From positions 44,202 to 108,201 of the forward strand of contig NZ_QHLY01000008.1 in NCBI RefSeq assembly GCF_003185895.1: 64,000 nucleotides of DNA, in the 5' to 3' direction. Origin of the DNA: Cryobacterium arcticum (GTDB lineage Bacteria; Actinomycetota; Actinomycetes; Actinomycetales; Microbacteriaceae). Of the stretch, positions 20,721 to 29,400 are shown one piece after another. The notes below the pieces were generated by a model that had not been told where the DNA came from, made no database searches, and was given only the letters and a program-made list of their open reading frames with translations. The translations under genes were made by a program, and so were the position numbers. Each line of letters begins with the position of its first letter. Position 1 is the stretch's first letter.

Positions 20721-20757
20721 GAAAACCCCCTGGATCACAGAGATCCAGGGGGTTTTC
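20721..20757. terminator. Bidirectional terminator between tRNA-Ser and the MFS gene
   Basis: A perfect 16-bp stem (20721-20736 with 20742-20757) and 5-nt loop ACAGA, with an A-run on one side and a T-run on the other. It can end both the tRNA transcript and the convergent MFS transcript. Confidence 0.88.
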
Positions 20758-20767
20758 GCGTTTCGGT

Positions 20768-22030
20768 TCAAACCGGGGTGCGGTCGACCAAGGCCGGGCT
20801 GGGCAGCGCCGGCCGCCGGTCAGTGAAGACACGTAGCCCGAGCACCGCCAGAACGGCAGCAGCCAGGCATAGTGTCCCGACGACGCCCACGGTGGCGGGC
20901 CAACCGGCGAGGTCGTAGACGATCCCTGCGACCCAGCCGAAGAGGGCTGTTCCGCCCAGCCAGCACAGTTGGTAGAGCGCGGTGGCCTGGGCGCGTCCGA
21001 GCTGCGCGCGGATGCCCGACTGTCCGCTCGCAACGGGGTGCGCGGTGAAGCATCCGATCGTGAAGATCACGAGTCCGGCAATCACAGCCGGGAGTGTGGG
21101 CGTGAGCAGGAGGGCCAGTCCGATGAGCATCAGGGCGATACCCGTGAGAATCACCGGCAGCGCGCCGAACCTGGCGACGCGACCGCCCGAGACCCGGCTG
21201 GCGATGGTGCCGAAGAAGTAGGCGGCGAACAGTAACCCGACCAGCGCCGAGGGCACGGAGAACGGCGGCTGGAGCAGGCGGAAGCCGAAGTAGTTGTAGA
21301 CGGCACCGAATGCGCCCATGAGTAGGAAACCCTGGGCGTACAGGCCGAGCATCACCGGATCGCGCAGTTGGAACAGGATGCGGGTGCGTAGCGGGAAGGG
21401 CTGAACGACGTCGGCCCGGAAGCCGCGCGCCCGCGGAATCAGCACCACGAAGGCGATGGCAGCGACAGCTGCCAGGGCTGCGACGACGAGCATCGCGGGG
21501 CGCCAGCCGAGCAGGTGCGAGAGCGGACCCGCGATGAGCCGGCCGCAGATGCCGCCGAAGGTGTTACCCGCAACAAAGATGCCCGCCGCGACGGCGACCC
21601 GTGATGCGGCGAGTTCCTCAGCGAGGTAGGCGATACTCACGGCGGGTACGGCCCCGAGAGCCAACCCAAGAACGACCCGGGCGAGGAGCACGCCCTCGAA
21701 TGTCGGCAGCAGCGGGGCCGAGAAGCCCACCACCGTCGCCGCGGTGATGCTGAACTTCATCGCCGGCACCCGGCCGATCCGGTCGGCCAGCCAGGCCCAG
21801 GGCAACACGGATGCGGCGAGGCCGAGCGTTGTGGCCGACACCATGAGTGCGGCCTGCGAAGCACTGATACCGAGGTCGGCGCTCACGGCAGGCAAGATCG
21901 CCTGGGAGCCGAATACCTGGGCGAAGACCGCAAACCCGGCGGCGAACAGGGCAACGGTGATGCGTCGGAGCTCTGGCGCTCCGCGGTCATAGCCAGACCA
22001 GGCGCTCGCCCGCACGTTTGTCGTGTTCAT
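20768..22030 (-). CDS. MFS transporter (YnfM-like)
   Basis: A 420-residue transporter with about 12 membrane helices. The MFS loop-2/3 signature is WAWLADRIGRVPAMK. A shorter match to the motif in the second half is RVSGGRVARFGALP. The arrangement resembles the YnfM/arabinose-efflux-type proton-driven exporters; the substrate is unknown. CACAAT lies 6 nt before the ATG, another candidate leaderless start. Confidence 0.87.
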   Translation of the reverse strand: MNTTNVRASAWSGYDRGAPELRRITVALFAAGFAVFAQVFGSQAILPAVSADLGISASQAALMVSATTLGLAASVLPWAWLADRIGRVPAMKFSITAATVVGFSAPLLPTFEGVLLARVVLGLALGAVPAVSIAYLAEELAASRVAVAAGIFVAGNTFGGICGRLIAGPLSHLLGWRPAMLVVAALAAVAAIAFVVLIPRARGFRADVVQPFPLRTRILFQLRDPVMLGLYAQGFLLMGAFGAVYNYFGFRLLQPPFSVPSALVGLLFAAYFFGTIASRVSGGRVARFGALPVILTGIALMLIGLALLLTPTLPAVIAGLVIFTIGCFTAHPVASGQSGIRAQLGRAQATALYQLCWLGGTALFGWVAGIVYDLAGWPATVGVVGTLCLAAAVLAVLGLRVFTDRRPALPSPALVDRTPV

Positions 22031-22065
22031 CTACCCATTGTGGCTAAGGGTTGAGACCGACTCGG

Positions 22066-23055
22066 TCACTGTCCCTGTGAGAGCTTCACTGTAGTGACGG
22101 GGGAGAGGTCGACGGTCACTCTGTCGGAGTCGACACCCGCTTCCTCCAGGGCTTTCTCCAGATCGGCGGTGGCCGGTACCGGTGGTGCACCCTCAACATG
22201 CAGAATCACCTCCGTGCCCTGGGTCGAGACGCCGGTGACGGCCCAACCGACGGTCTCGGCCCACGCCGTGCCCACGGCCTGAACGGAGCCCTCCAGATTG
22301 CTGCGGGCCGTGACATCGACACTGGTGAGGGTGAGGGGAATACCGACCAGCAGGAGCATCGCGGAGAGCAGCAGGACGGGACCCAACAGGCTCGGTGTGC
22401 TGGTGTCGCCGGGTGCCTTGCGGCGGGTGAGCCGGCTCACGCCGTAGACCGACATCACGACGATTCCGGTGCCGAGGATGGCGACGACGTTGGTGAGGAA
22501 GAGCAGCAGGGCGCCGAGGAACTGGGTGAACGACCCGGATTCGAGAACCAGCCCGGCGACCGTGAGGGGTGGAACGAGGGAGATGGCGATGGCGACGCCG
22601 GGGAGAGTGTCGGAGATGTCGCGTCTGACCAGCGCCACCGAGCCCACCACGCCGGTGCCGAGGGCGGCGAGCAGGTCGATCAGGCGGGGACTCACCCGGG
22701 AGGCGACCTGCGCATTGGTGCCGGCCAGGACCGCCGTGTGTACGAGCAGTCCGACCGCGAAGCCGATGGCCACCGCGGCGGCGGCTCCGCCCACGACCAG
22801 GAGCAGCGAACGCACGAGATTGGCGCGGTCGCCAAGTACCGTCGCAAGCATGGTGCCCAGGATGGGCGTCATCAGGGGCGCGACGATCATCGCACCGATG
22901 ACCGTGGCAGTGGAATCTCCCACGATGCCGGCCGCCGCGATGATCGAGGCGAGTATCAGCAGCATCCAGAAGCGTGAATAGCGCGCACTGACCGTGGGGC
23001 CGTCAAAGAACACGGCATCACGCATGTCGGTGGTGGAGTTGAAGCGCTCGGTCAC
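22066..23055 (-). CDS. DUF389 domain membrane protein (TIGR00341-like)
   Basis: A 329-residue membrane protein. Its core (about residues 25-210) contains GAMIVAPLMTPILGTMLA and AIAISLVPPLTVAGLVLESG, the conserved parts of DUF389, whose function is not established. About 90 residues after the last helix form an outside or cytoplasmic domain. The GTG start lies 6 nt after TAGGTT (22062-23067 region: 23062-23067 on the minus strand), which fits leaderless expression. Confidence 0.85.
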   Translation of the reverse strand: MTERFNSTTDMRDAVFFDGPTVSARYSRFWMLLILASIIAAAGIVGDSTATVIGAMIVAPLMTPILGTMLATVLGDRANLVRSLLLVVGGAAAAVAIGFAVGLLVHTAVLAGTNAQVASRVSPRLIDLLAALGTGVVGSVALVRRDISDTLPGVAIAISLVPPLTVAGLVLESGSFTQFLGALLLFLTNVVAILGTGIVVMSVYGVSRLTRRKAPGDTSTPSLLGPVLLLSAMLLLVGIPLTLTSVDVTARSNLEGSVQAVGTAWAETVGWAVTGVSTQGTEVILHVEGAPPVPATADLEKALEEAGVDSDRVTVDLSPVTTVKLSQGQ

Positions 23056-23084
23056 GCTGTGAACCTAGCCCCGATGCCCAGACG

Positions 23085-23118
23085 AGAAAACCCGCCGGAT
23101 CGTCGTGATCCGGCGGGT
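23085..23118 (-). terminator. Terminator of the SDR gene
   Basis: A 12-bp perfect stem (23090-23101 with 23107-23118), loop of 5 nt, followed on the minus strand by TTTTC. It lies 19 bp after the SDR stop. Confidence 0.8.
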
Positions 23119-23136
23119 CCGTTAGCGTCGTGGTGA

Positions 23137-23889
23137 CTAGTGCGCGGAGTAGCCGCCGTCGACGAGGTGGTAGCTGCCGGAGATGAAGGATGCTTCGTCG
23201 CTCAGCAGGAACAGGGTGAGGGCGGCGACCTCCTTGTCGGTGCCGAGACGGCGCGAGGCGTGCTCGCCCTCGAGCGCCGTGAGCGCCTCGGGGGAGAGGC
23301 TGGAGCGCACGAGCGGAGTGTCGATGAAGCCGGGTCCCACGGCGTTCGTGCGCACACCCTCGGCGGTGTACTCCAGGGCGGCGACCTTGGTGAGGCCGAT
23401 CAGGGCGTGCTTGCTGGTGACGTACGCGGCGTTCTGGGCGATACCGACCGAACCGAGCACAGAGGCCATGTTCACGACGGCACCGCCGCCGGCGGCAACA
23501 ATCGCGGGCAGCTGGAACTTGAGGCCGTAGAAGACGCCATCGAGGTTCACAGCGCGCACGCGATCCCACGCGGCGATGTCGTAGTCGCCGATGGTCTGCG
23601 GCGCGGCACCGATACCGGCGTTGTTCACGGCCAGGTGCAGTGCGCCGAAGGTGTCCTGTGCGAACTTCACCGCGGCTTCGGAGTCTTCCCACTTGGCGGT
23701 GTTCTGCAGGAACGCGGCGGCCTTTCCACCCGCGGTGACGATCTGGTCGACGACGGACTGTGCGGCCTCGAGGTTGATGTCAGTGACCACGACCGAGGCG
23801 CCACCCGAGGCGAGCTCCCGGGAGATCTCGGCGCCGATGCCGCTTCCGCCGCCGGTGACGATTGCTACCTTGTTGTCGAACCTTGCCAT
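23137..23889 (-). CDS. SDR family NAD(P)-dependent oxidoreductase (classical)
   Basis: A 250-residue classical short-chain dehydrogenase. TGGGSGIG is the cofactor motif (residue 12 onward), NNAG is present, the catalytic Ser is in MASVLGSVG, and Y-x3-K is YVTSKHALIG. Asp in VVTDIN after the second strand favours NAD(H). The C-terminus FISGSYHLVDGGYSAH is typical. GGAAG precedes the ATG. The substrate is unknown. Confidence 0.9.
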   Translation of the reverse strand: MARFDNKVAIVTGGGSGIGAEISRELASGGASVVVTDINLEAAQSVVDQIVTAGGKAAAFLQNTAKWEDSEAAVKFAQDTFGALHLAVNNAGIGAAPQTIGDYDIAAWDRVRAVNLDGVFYGLKFQLPAIVAAGGGAVVNMASVLGSVGIAQNAAYVTSKHALIGLTKVAALEYTAEGVRTNAVGPGFIDTPLVRSSLSPEALTALEGEHASRRLGTDKEVAALTLFLLSDEASFISGSYHLVDGGYSAH

Positions 23890-24129
23890 TTTCCGTACTT
23901 CCTATCTGTTCTGCACCGGTTTCCTCAACCGACTAACTACATGCGTTCGTATACAGGAACGGCCCAAGCTCCCGGAATATTTCATCCTCGACCGGTCTGC
24001 TCCGGACTCCCCCCGTTTGGGCCTCTGGCTGTGAGAACTCTCAGGCGATAGGGTGACTTCTTGGAGGACGGCACTGGAACATCCGATGAACACCTCACCG
24101 GCTGCAGGGCAACGGGCAGCCACACTGAT

Positions 24130-25656
24130 ATGAAGCTCAACCTGGCGCAATGCGCTCTCGAGGTGCGAAGCGACGTTCCTCGGTCGATAGAGCTGCGGGT
24201 GTCGGGCCGGCGGGTGCTCACGCTGGGGGCGGAGCTTGCGGATTCCGTGGGCGATGGAATGATCCGCTATCGACTCCCGCCGGCCTTCAGTCTCACCCTG
24301 CGGGGCACCGGGGAACTGGCTGTGCACTCTGCCGACACCGGAGCCGAGATCGATCGGTTGCCGGTGCGCGCTGCCGTCGACCCCGACAGCGGACTGCGAT
24401 TCACCGATGATTCTGGGCAAGCCGTTGTGTTGAACAAATGGGGCCACCACTCGGTGACCTTCGGCGACGCCAGTGCTGAAATCGTCACCGATCTCCTTCG
24501 TCGCACGAGCGAAGTGATCGACCGGCTGAGACAGTTCGGGGTAAATCCCTGGATCATGGGCGGCACATTGCTCGGGCCGGTACGCTCCGGCGTGCTCCTG
24601 CCGCATGACGACGACGCCGACATCGGGTACGTCAGCGCCCACGACCATCCCGCTGATGTCGCCTTGGAGAGCTACTCACTGCAAAGGTTCTTGGAAGCGG
24701 CCGGGTGCAGCGTCATTCGCTACAGCGCGACGCAAATGCAGATTCTCTTCCCTGAACAGCAAGGCGCTGCGTTCCATGTCGACATCTTCGGGGGTTTCTA
24801 CCGCGATGAGATGTTCATGCAACCGTTCCACGTGCGAGCAGCCATTCCGCGGGACACCTTCGACCACTTGGGCGAGATCACCATCGACGGCTGGGCCTTC
24901 CCCGCGCCCAACCCTCCCGACCGCTGGCTCGAAGCGAACTACGGGCCGGACTGGCGCATCCCGGATCCCGGCCACCGCTTCGTCACGCCTCCGTCTGCCG
25001 CCCGTCGTTTCACCAATTGGTTCGGCACCACCAACCAGCATCTGCACTTCTGGGAAGAGTACAACGCCGCCCGCGCAGGCGATTCCGGGACTCACTCCGC
25101 GACCGCCAGGGCCTTCCTCGGCCGTGTTCCCAGCGACGGGACCATCTACGCACTGGGCTTCGGGAACGGTGACGACCTGGTGTATCTCGCCAGCAAAGGA
25201 CACCGCCTGATCGGGCTGGACTTCTCGAGGTCCGCCGTCACCACTGTCACGCAACGGCTCGGCGCTGGATACCCGGCCGTTGAACTGCGCATCCATGATC
25301 TGGGCGACACCCGGCAGGCGCTTGCGCTCGGGATTGCCGAGTCCGGTAGACCGGGTACGGCCCACATCTTCTCCGCCGACCTTCTGCACGCCCTCACCTT
25401 GGAAGCGCGAGAGGTGCTGATGCCGATGTTGGCAGCTCTTCTCGAGCGTGGCGGCGAGTGGGTGGCGAGCTTCGCTACAGTGCCCGCCGCCGAACTGAAC
25501 AACGATGACCCGAGCACCTGGCACCTCACCGTGTCGCAGTTCCGGCAGCTGGTGGAAACTGAGCCCACGCTGGACATCCGCTTCGTCGAGGTCGCCACCA
25601 CCACAGACAGGCGCGTCGCCACCGTCGGCGTGACGAGGAAAGGAACACCGCAGTGA
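24130..25656 (+). CDS. LicD/fukutin-like transferase fused to a class I SAM-methyltransferase
   Basis: About 508 residues. After a roughly 110-residue beta-rich N-terminal region, a LicD/FKTN-type nucleotidyltransferase-fold domain carries GGTLLGPVRSG (near residue 143) and the acidic metal motif PHDDDADIGY (near 159). From about residue 320 a Rossmann methyltransferase follows with ALGFGNGDDL and IGLDFS. LicD-like domains transfer phosphocholine, ribitol phosphate or similar groups to glycans, so glycan decoration is the likely role. The start is uncertain: TTG at 24061 lies 6 nt after TAGGGT and would add 23 residues. Confidence 0.7.
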   Translation: MKLNLAQCALEVRSDVPRSIELRVSGRRVLTLGAELADSVGDGMIRYRLPPAFSLTLRGTGELAVHSADTGAEIDRLPVRAAVDPDSGLRFTDDSGQAVVLNKWGHHSVTFGDASAEIVTDLLRRTSEVIDRLRQFGVNPWIMGGTLLGPVRSGVLLPHDDDADIGYVSAHDHPADVALESYSLQRFLEAAGCSVIRYSATQMQILFPEQQGAAFHVDIFGGFYRDEMFMQPFHVRAAIPRDTFDHLGEITIDGWAFPAPNPPDRWLEANYGPDWRIPDPGHRFVTPPSAARRFTNWFGTTNQHLHFWEEYNAARAGDSGTHSATARAFLGRVPSDGTIYALGFGNGDDLVYLASKGHRLIGLDFSRSAVTTVTQRLGAGYPAVELRIHDLGDTRQALALGIAESGRPGTAHIFSADLLHALTLEAREVLMPMLAALLERGGEWVASFATVPAAELNNDDPSTWHLTVSQFRQLVETEPTLDIRFVEVATTTDRRVATVGVTRKGTPQ

Positions 25657-25961
25657 GCGCAGCTAAGAGGCTTGTCGGACGAGTGGCCCGCAAGCTTGCC
25701 CCAGAAACGATGCGCACGCTCGAATATGCCGGCAGTCTTCGGGCGTTGAACGGCCGGCTGCCCGAGGTGATCCACAGTGTCGACGACCTCCTGGCGCGGA
25801 TGGACCGCGCCGAATTCCGGTTGGCAGAGTTGGACGGTGTGCCGTATGCCATCGACGAGCTGCGGCGCGACTCTCTGCGGATCGCTGAGCTGAGCGACCT
25901 CGTGGTCACGGCGCTCGGTTCCCTGCCCGCCGGCCCGGACCGTCCGGCGTCGAAAGCCTGA
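25653..25961 (+). CDS. Small hypothetical protein coupled to the LicD-methyltransferase gene
   Basis: A 102-residue soluble protein I do not recognise. It begins MSAAKRLVGRVARKLAP and is predicted to be largely helical, with heptad-like Leu/Ile spacing between residues 30 and 90 (a possible short coiled coil). The GTG start overlaps the preceding stop (GTGA), so it is translated with, and may act with, the fusion enzyme. Similar short helical proteins accompany surface glycan genes in actinobacteria, but that is only analogy. Confidence 0.6.
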   Translation: MSAAKRLVGRVARKLAPETMRTLEYAGSLRALNGRLPEVIHSVDDLLARMDRAEFRLAELDGVPYAIDELRRDSLRIAELSDLVVTALGSLPAGPDRPASKA

Positions 25962-26066
25962 CCGGTAAGCGGCGGTAAGCCCCGGCGCACCGCGCCGGCA
26001 ACAGACGGGCCATCGTCTGACCCCACCACGGCGGCGACCTGCGAGGACGTACTGACACCATCAGCG

Positions 26067-26423
26067 ATGGCCGACATCGATGCCGCGGGTTATCTGCCGA
26101 TCAACACCGTTCCCGCCGGACCGGACAGCATCATGGCCTCGATGATCGATGAGGGCGGGTTCAGCTGCTACTGGGCATCCGTCGGCGGAGATGTCGTCGC
26201 CTGGCTTGGTCAGGTCGGCATGGACACCGCGGCGTGGGATGCACAGCAGTCCGAGCTCATTGCCGCGGGCTTCACGGAGTCCGATGATCCAATTCCGGGA
26301 ACACTGCAGGGCGTGCGCTCGGGTGACGATTACCCGACGCTGGTCAACGACGGCGGGGTCACCTACTACGTCAGCACGCCGAGCTTCCTGACCTCGGTAG
26401 CGGCGCTGCAGAATGGGATATGA
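26067..26423 (+). CDS. Hypothetical protein, probably a 5'-truncated exported protein
   Basis: A 118-residue unrecognised protein if started at ATG 26067. The frame is open upstream to the stop codon at 25959-25961 and reads ...PSSDPTTAATCEDVLTPSAM, which looks like the linker and first Cys of a secreted protein. No start codon or signal sequence lies in that stretch. The N-terminus therefore seems to have been lost, leaving a remnant directly behind the preceding gene. Two Cys (one before the ATG, one in FSCYW) would suit an extracellular disulfide. It overlaps the next gene (ATGA). Confidence 0.45.
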   Translation: MADIDAAGYLPINTVPAGPDSIMASMIDEGGFSCYWASVGGDVVAWLGQVGMDTAAWDAQQSELIAAGFTESDDPIPGTLQGVRSGDDYPTLVNDGGVTYYVSTPSFLTSVAALQNGI

Positions 26424-26926
26424 CCACCAGACTCCTTCTGATCTCTGACACCCACGTTCCTCAGCGGGCCCGGCGCCTGCCCGACCAGCTCTGGCAGGCC
26501 GTTGATGAGGCGGACCTGGTGCTGCACGCCGGGGACTGGGTGGACCTCCCGCTCTTCGACGAGCTCACCGAACGTTCGACCGCCCTACTTGGCGTGTACG
26601 GCAATAACGACGGTGCAGGTCTGCGGGCGGTGCTGCCGGAGATCATGCACGAGAGCATCGAGGGCATTCGCTTCGCGATGATCCACGAAACCGGGCCGGC
26701 TGCCGGGCGCGAGCGGCGGATGGACGCAGTCTTCCCCGATACCGACGTGCTTGTGTTCGGCCACAGCCACATTCCCTGGGACACGGTGTCGCCAGGGGGC
26801 ATGCGGCTGTTGAACCCCGGATCGCCGACCGACCGACGGCGCCAGCTCGCGCACACCTACCTCACCGCAGTGGCCGAGAACGGGCAGCTCAGCGACGTCA
26901 CCCTGGTTCCGATCACGACCGACTGA
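26420..26926 (+). CDS. YfcE/MJ0936-type metallophosphoesterase
   Basis: A 168-residue calcineurin-like phosphoesterase. Metal ligands are visible in SDTHVP, HAGDWVD, GNNDG, IHETGP and FGHSHIPWD. The short length places it with the YfcE phosphodiesterases acting on small phosphate diesters; the natural substrate is unknown. It is coupled to the preceding ORF by an ATGA overlap. Confidence 0.88.
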   Translation: MTTRLLLISDTHVPQRARRLPDQLWQAVDEADLVLHAGDWVDLPLFDELTERSTALLGVYGNNDGAGLRAVLPEIMHESIEGIRFAMIHETGPAAGRERRMDAVFPDTDVLVFGHSHIPWDTVSPGGMRLLNPGSPTDRRRQLAHTYLTAVAENGQLSDVTLVPITTD

Positions 26927-26936
26927 CGCGTCAGGG

Positions 26937-28706
26937 TCAGGACCGAGAGGTCAGCGCCTCCTCCACGAACCTCGCCACGAACTCGTCGGAGGGAACCGGG
27001 CGCGAGTACAGGTAGCCCTGCACGTACGGGCACCCGCGGTCGAGCAGCCACCGGGCCTGGGCTTTGGTCTCGACGCCCTCGGCGATCACATCCAGCCCGA
27101 GCGCCGCAGCCATCTTGATGGTGAGGTCGGCCACCGGGGAATCGGTGGTGTCGTCGATCGCGCCCACGAAGGACCGGTCGATCTTGATCACATCCAGGTC
27201 GATCTCGGTGAGCCTGGACAGGCTGGAGTGCCCAGTGCCGAAATCATCCATGGAGATGAGCACACCGGCGTCGCGAAGAACCCGGATGTTGTCGCGCACG
27301 GCCGCCGCATCCGTGCCGAAATCCGTCTCGGTGACTTCGATGCGCACCAGGCTGGGCGGGAATCCCACCGTTGCGCACTCGTCGAGCACATAGTCCCCGT
27401 ACCCCGCCGAGGCCAGCTCGCGAGCCGACGCGTTGATCGAGATGCTCAGCTGCTGCCCATCCGAGCGGTCTCGTCGCGCCCAGTCGGCGGCCGCTTCGAT
27501 CGACTCGCGCACGACCCACCGACCCAGAACCTGCATGGAGCCGCTCGCCTCGCAGAGCGGGATGAACTCGGCCGGCGGCACCAGCCCCCGGGTGGGATGC
27601 TGCCAACGCACCAGCGCCTCCGCGCCGGCGGTGGCGCCGGTGGACAGGTGGATGACCGGTTGGAAGAGCAGGAAGAACTCCCCGTTTGTCAGGCCGTCCC
27701 GCACCGCCGCCGGCGACGCGTAGTAGCCGCCATGGGTGATCACCTTGCCGCGGCCCACGCGCTGCGCCTCGAAGAGCGCCTTGCCTGCCCGGCCGAAGAA
27801 CTCACTGTCGGATTCACCGCCCTCCCGGGAGGCGATTCCCGCAGAGAAACCGGCGACCATGGTCTGCACCTGGGCGAGCCAGGTCTGGGTCTGCGCGGCC
27901 GTGAACGCGGGCAACAGAATGGCGAAGGCGTCGCCCTCCATGCGAGCCACCGTGGCGCCGGCCGGCAGCTCGGCGGAAATGCCGGCGACGAATGCCACCA
28001 TGGCGGCGTCGCCACCCTCGAGACCTTCGCGCCGGTTGACCAGTGCGAATTCGTTGATGTCGAGGCGCACCAGCGAGAGCGGCACAGTGGGCGGGATGTC
28101 GCGGACGGCCGCGTTGAGCACCTGGGCGAAGCCGACGAAGTTGTTGATGCCGGTGAGTTCGTCGGTCTCGGCCATCAGGGCGCTTCGGGCGAACCAGGTG
28201 AGGCCAATCCCGGTCGCCAGCATGAGCAGCGACGACATCGCCACATCCGCCGGGCTCGTTCCGGGGTGCAGAGCGAGGGTGATCAAAGACAGTGGGATGA
28301 AGATCAGCGGGTAGGCCAGCGATTGGGCAGCGGGAATGACAGCGAAGGCGACCAGGGCGAGCAGGCTCGGAGTCCAGGCAAAGGTGTAGGTGATGGCCTG
28401 ACCGCCGGTCGCGGCCTGGCAGAGCAACGCTCCGGCACCGATCCAGGCCAGGACGACGTGGCGCAGGGGCACGCGAATGCGGCTGCGAAACAGCACCGTC
28501 AGCGCACCGGTGAACAGAAGCGCTAGACCGACGACGAGGAGCACCGCCTCCGACCGGGCGTTGTGGACGGTCTGATACCAGGCGTAAACAGCCAGCGGCA
28601 GACCGAGACCGGCCTGGGCCACGCCGAGCAGGGTTCCGGCGGAGGACGCCGAGTTGAAGAGCCCGGGCCGGTAACGCACCCGCGCGCGCCGCGCAGAGAG
28701 TCGCAC
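26937..28706 (-). CDS. Membrane-bound cyclic di-GMP phosphodiesterase (degenerate GGDEF plus EAL)
   Basis: About 589 residues. Five or six N-terminal membrane helices (to about residue 175) lead to a GGDEF-fold domain whose signature reads MEGDAF, so diguanylate cyclase activity is unlikely. The C-terminal EAL domain is intact: EALVRW, DDFGTGHSSL, IKIDRSFV, AEGVET and QGYLYSRP are all present, so it should hydrolyse c-di-GMP. The degenerate GGDEF may be a GTP-sensing regulatory domain. GTG at 28706 is preferred because AGGGGG (28712-28717) precedes it by 5 nt; a TTG at 28727 and GTG at 28712 are alternatives. Confidence 0.88.
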   Translation of the reverse strand: MRLSARRARVRYRPGLFNSASSAGTLLGVAQAGLGLPLAVYAWYQTVHNARSEAVLLVVGLALLFTGALTVLFRSRIRVPLRHVVLAWIGAGALLCQAATGGQAITYTFAWTPSLLALVAFAVIPAAQSLAYPLIFIPLSLITLALHPGTSPADVAMSSLLMLATGIGLTWFARSALMAETDELTGINNFVGFAQVLNAAVRDIPPTVPLSLVRLDINEFALVNRREGLEGGDAAMVAFVAGISAELPAGATVARMEGDAFAILLPAFTAAQTQTWLAQVQTMVAGFSAGIASREGGESDSEFFGRAGKALFEAQRVGRGKVITHGGYYASPAAVRDGLTNGEFFLLFQPVIHLSTGATAGAEALVRWQHPTRGLVPPAEFIPLCEASGSMQVLGRWVVRESIEAAADWARRDRSDGQQLSISINASARELASAGYGDYVLDECATVGFPPSLVRIEVTETDFGTDAAAVRDNIRVLRDAGVLISMDDFGTGHSSLSRLTEIDLDVIKIDRSFVGAIDDTTDSPVADLTIKMAAALGLDVIAEGVETKAQARWLLDRGCPYVQGYLYSRPVPSDEFVARFVEEALTSRS

Positions 28707-28790
28707 GCACACCCCCTTGCCCCACAAGTCGGCGGCGTCTCACCACCTGATCTAAACCTACCGTTCCTCTCCCCGCGCTGGCGCGGGAGA

Positions 28791-29288
28791 TTATTCGGCG
28801 GGCTTGAGCACCTCGTTGGTGAAACCCTCGAGTCGGGCCAGCAGGCCGGCTCCACGGGTGGTGACCATTTCGGCGGGGTTGGGTTGCATCTGCGACGGCG
28901 GCGGCAGGATGCGGATGAGCGTGGAGCACGCCAGGTCGGAGCAGATGTACGTGCCGACGGTGTTGCCGTCCCGGCCGGCCTGACCGGCCTTCGGCACGCT
29001 GAACAGACTCACCTGGTGCGCCGGCTGTTGGGTGCGGCACAGGGAGCAGAATGCCGACATCGACCGGCCCGGCCCGCGGGTCGCGGCCCTGAGCACCATG
29101 CCAAGCGGCGCGTCTCCCCGCCAGAAGACGATGTACCCACGCTGCGGTGATTGTGGGTCACGCCAGCCCAGATACTCGCGTTCTTCCCAGATGGTCTCGT
29201 GCAACCCGGGAAGCGGCATCCGGGCGATCTCGTCGGCGGTGGCGTTCACCATGGAGCCCCGGATCTCGTCAGCAGATAGCGGTTTCAT
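28791..29288 (-). CDS. FBP domain protein (FusB-like treble-clef zinc finger)
   Basis: A 165-residue protein of the family named for the C-terminal domain of EF-G-binding proteins. The zinc ligands are the Cys pairs in FCSLC and CSDLACST. EF-G-binding members rescue translation from fusidic acid; whether this free-standing actinobacterial form binds EF-G is unknown. GGAGGGAGATC lies directly before the ATG, a strong ribosome binding site. Confidence 0.8.
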   Translation of the reverse strand: MKPLSADEIRGSMVNATADEIARMPLPGLHETIWEEREYLGWRDPQSPQRGYIVFWRGDAPLGMVLRAATRGPGRSMSAFCSLCRTQQPAHQVSLFSVPKAGQAGRDGNTVGTYICSDLACSTLIRILPPPSQMQPNPAEMVTTRGAGLLARLEGFTNEVLKPAE

Positions 29289-29400
29289 GATCTCCCTCCG
29301 ATAATCCGTATAGCGTAGCCGAGCCCTCCCGGAGCCTCAACGGCAGCGCCACCGGCGCGTTGAACGGCCGGGGGCGACGGTAGGTGGCAACGCCGGCCGG

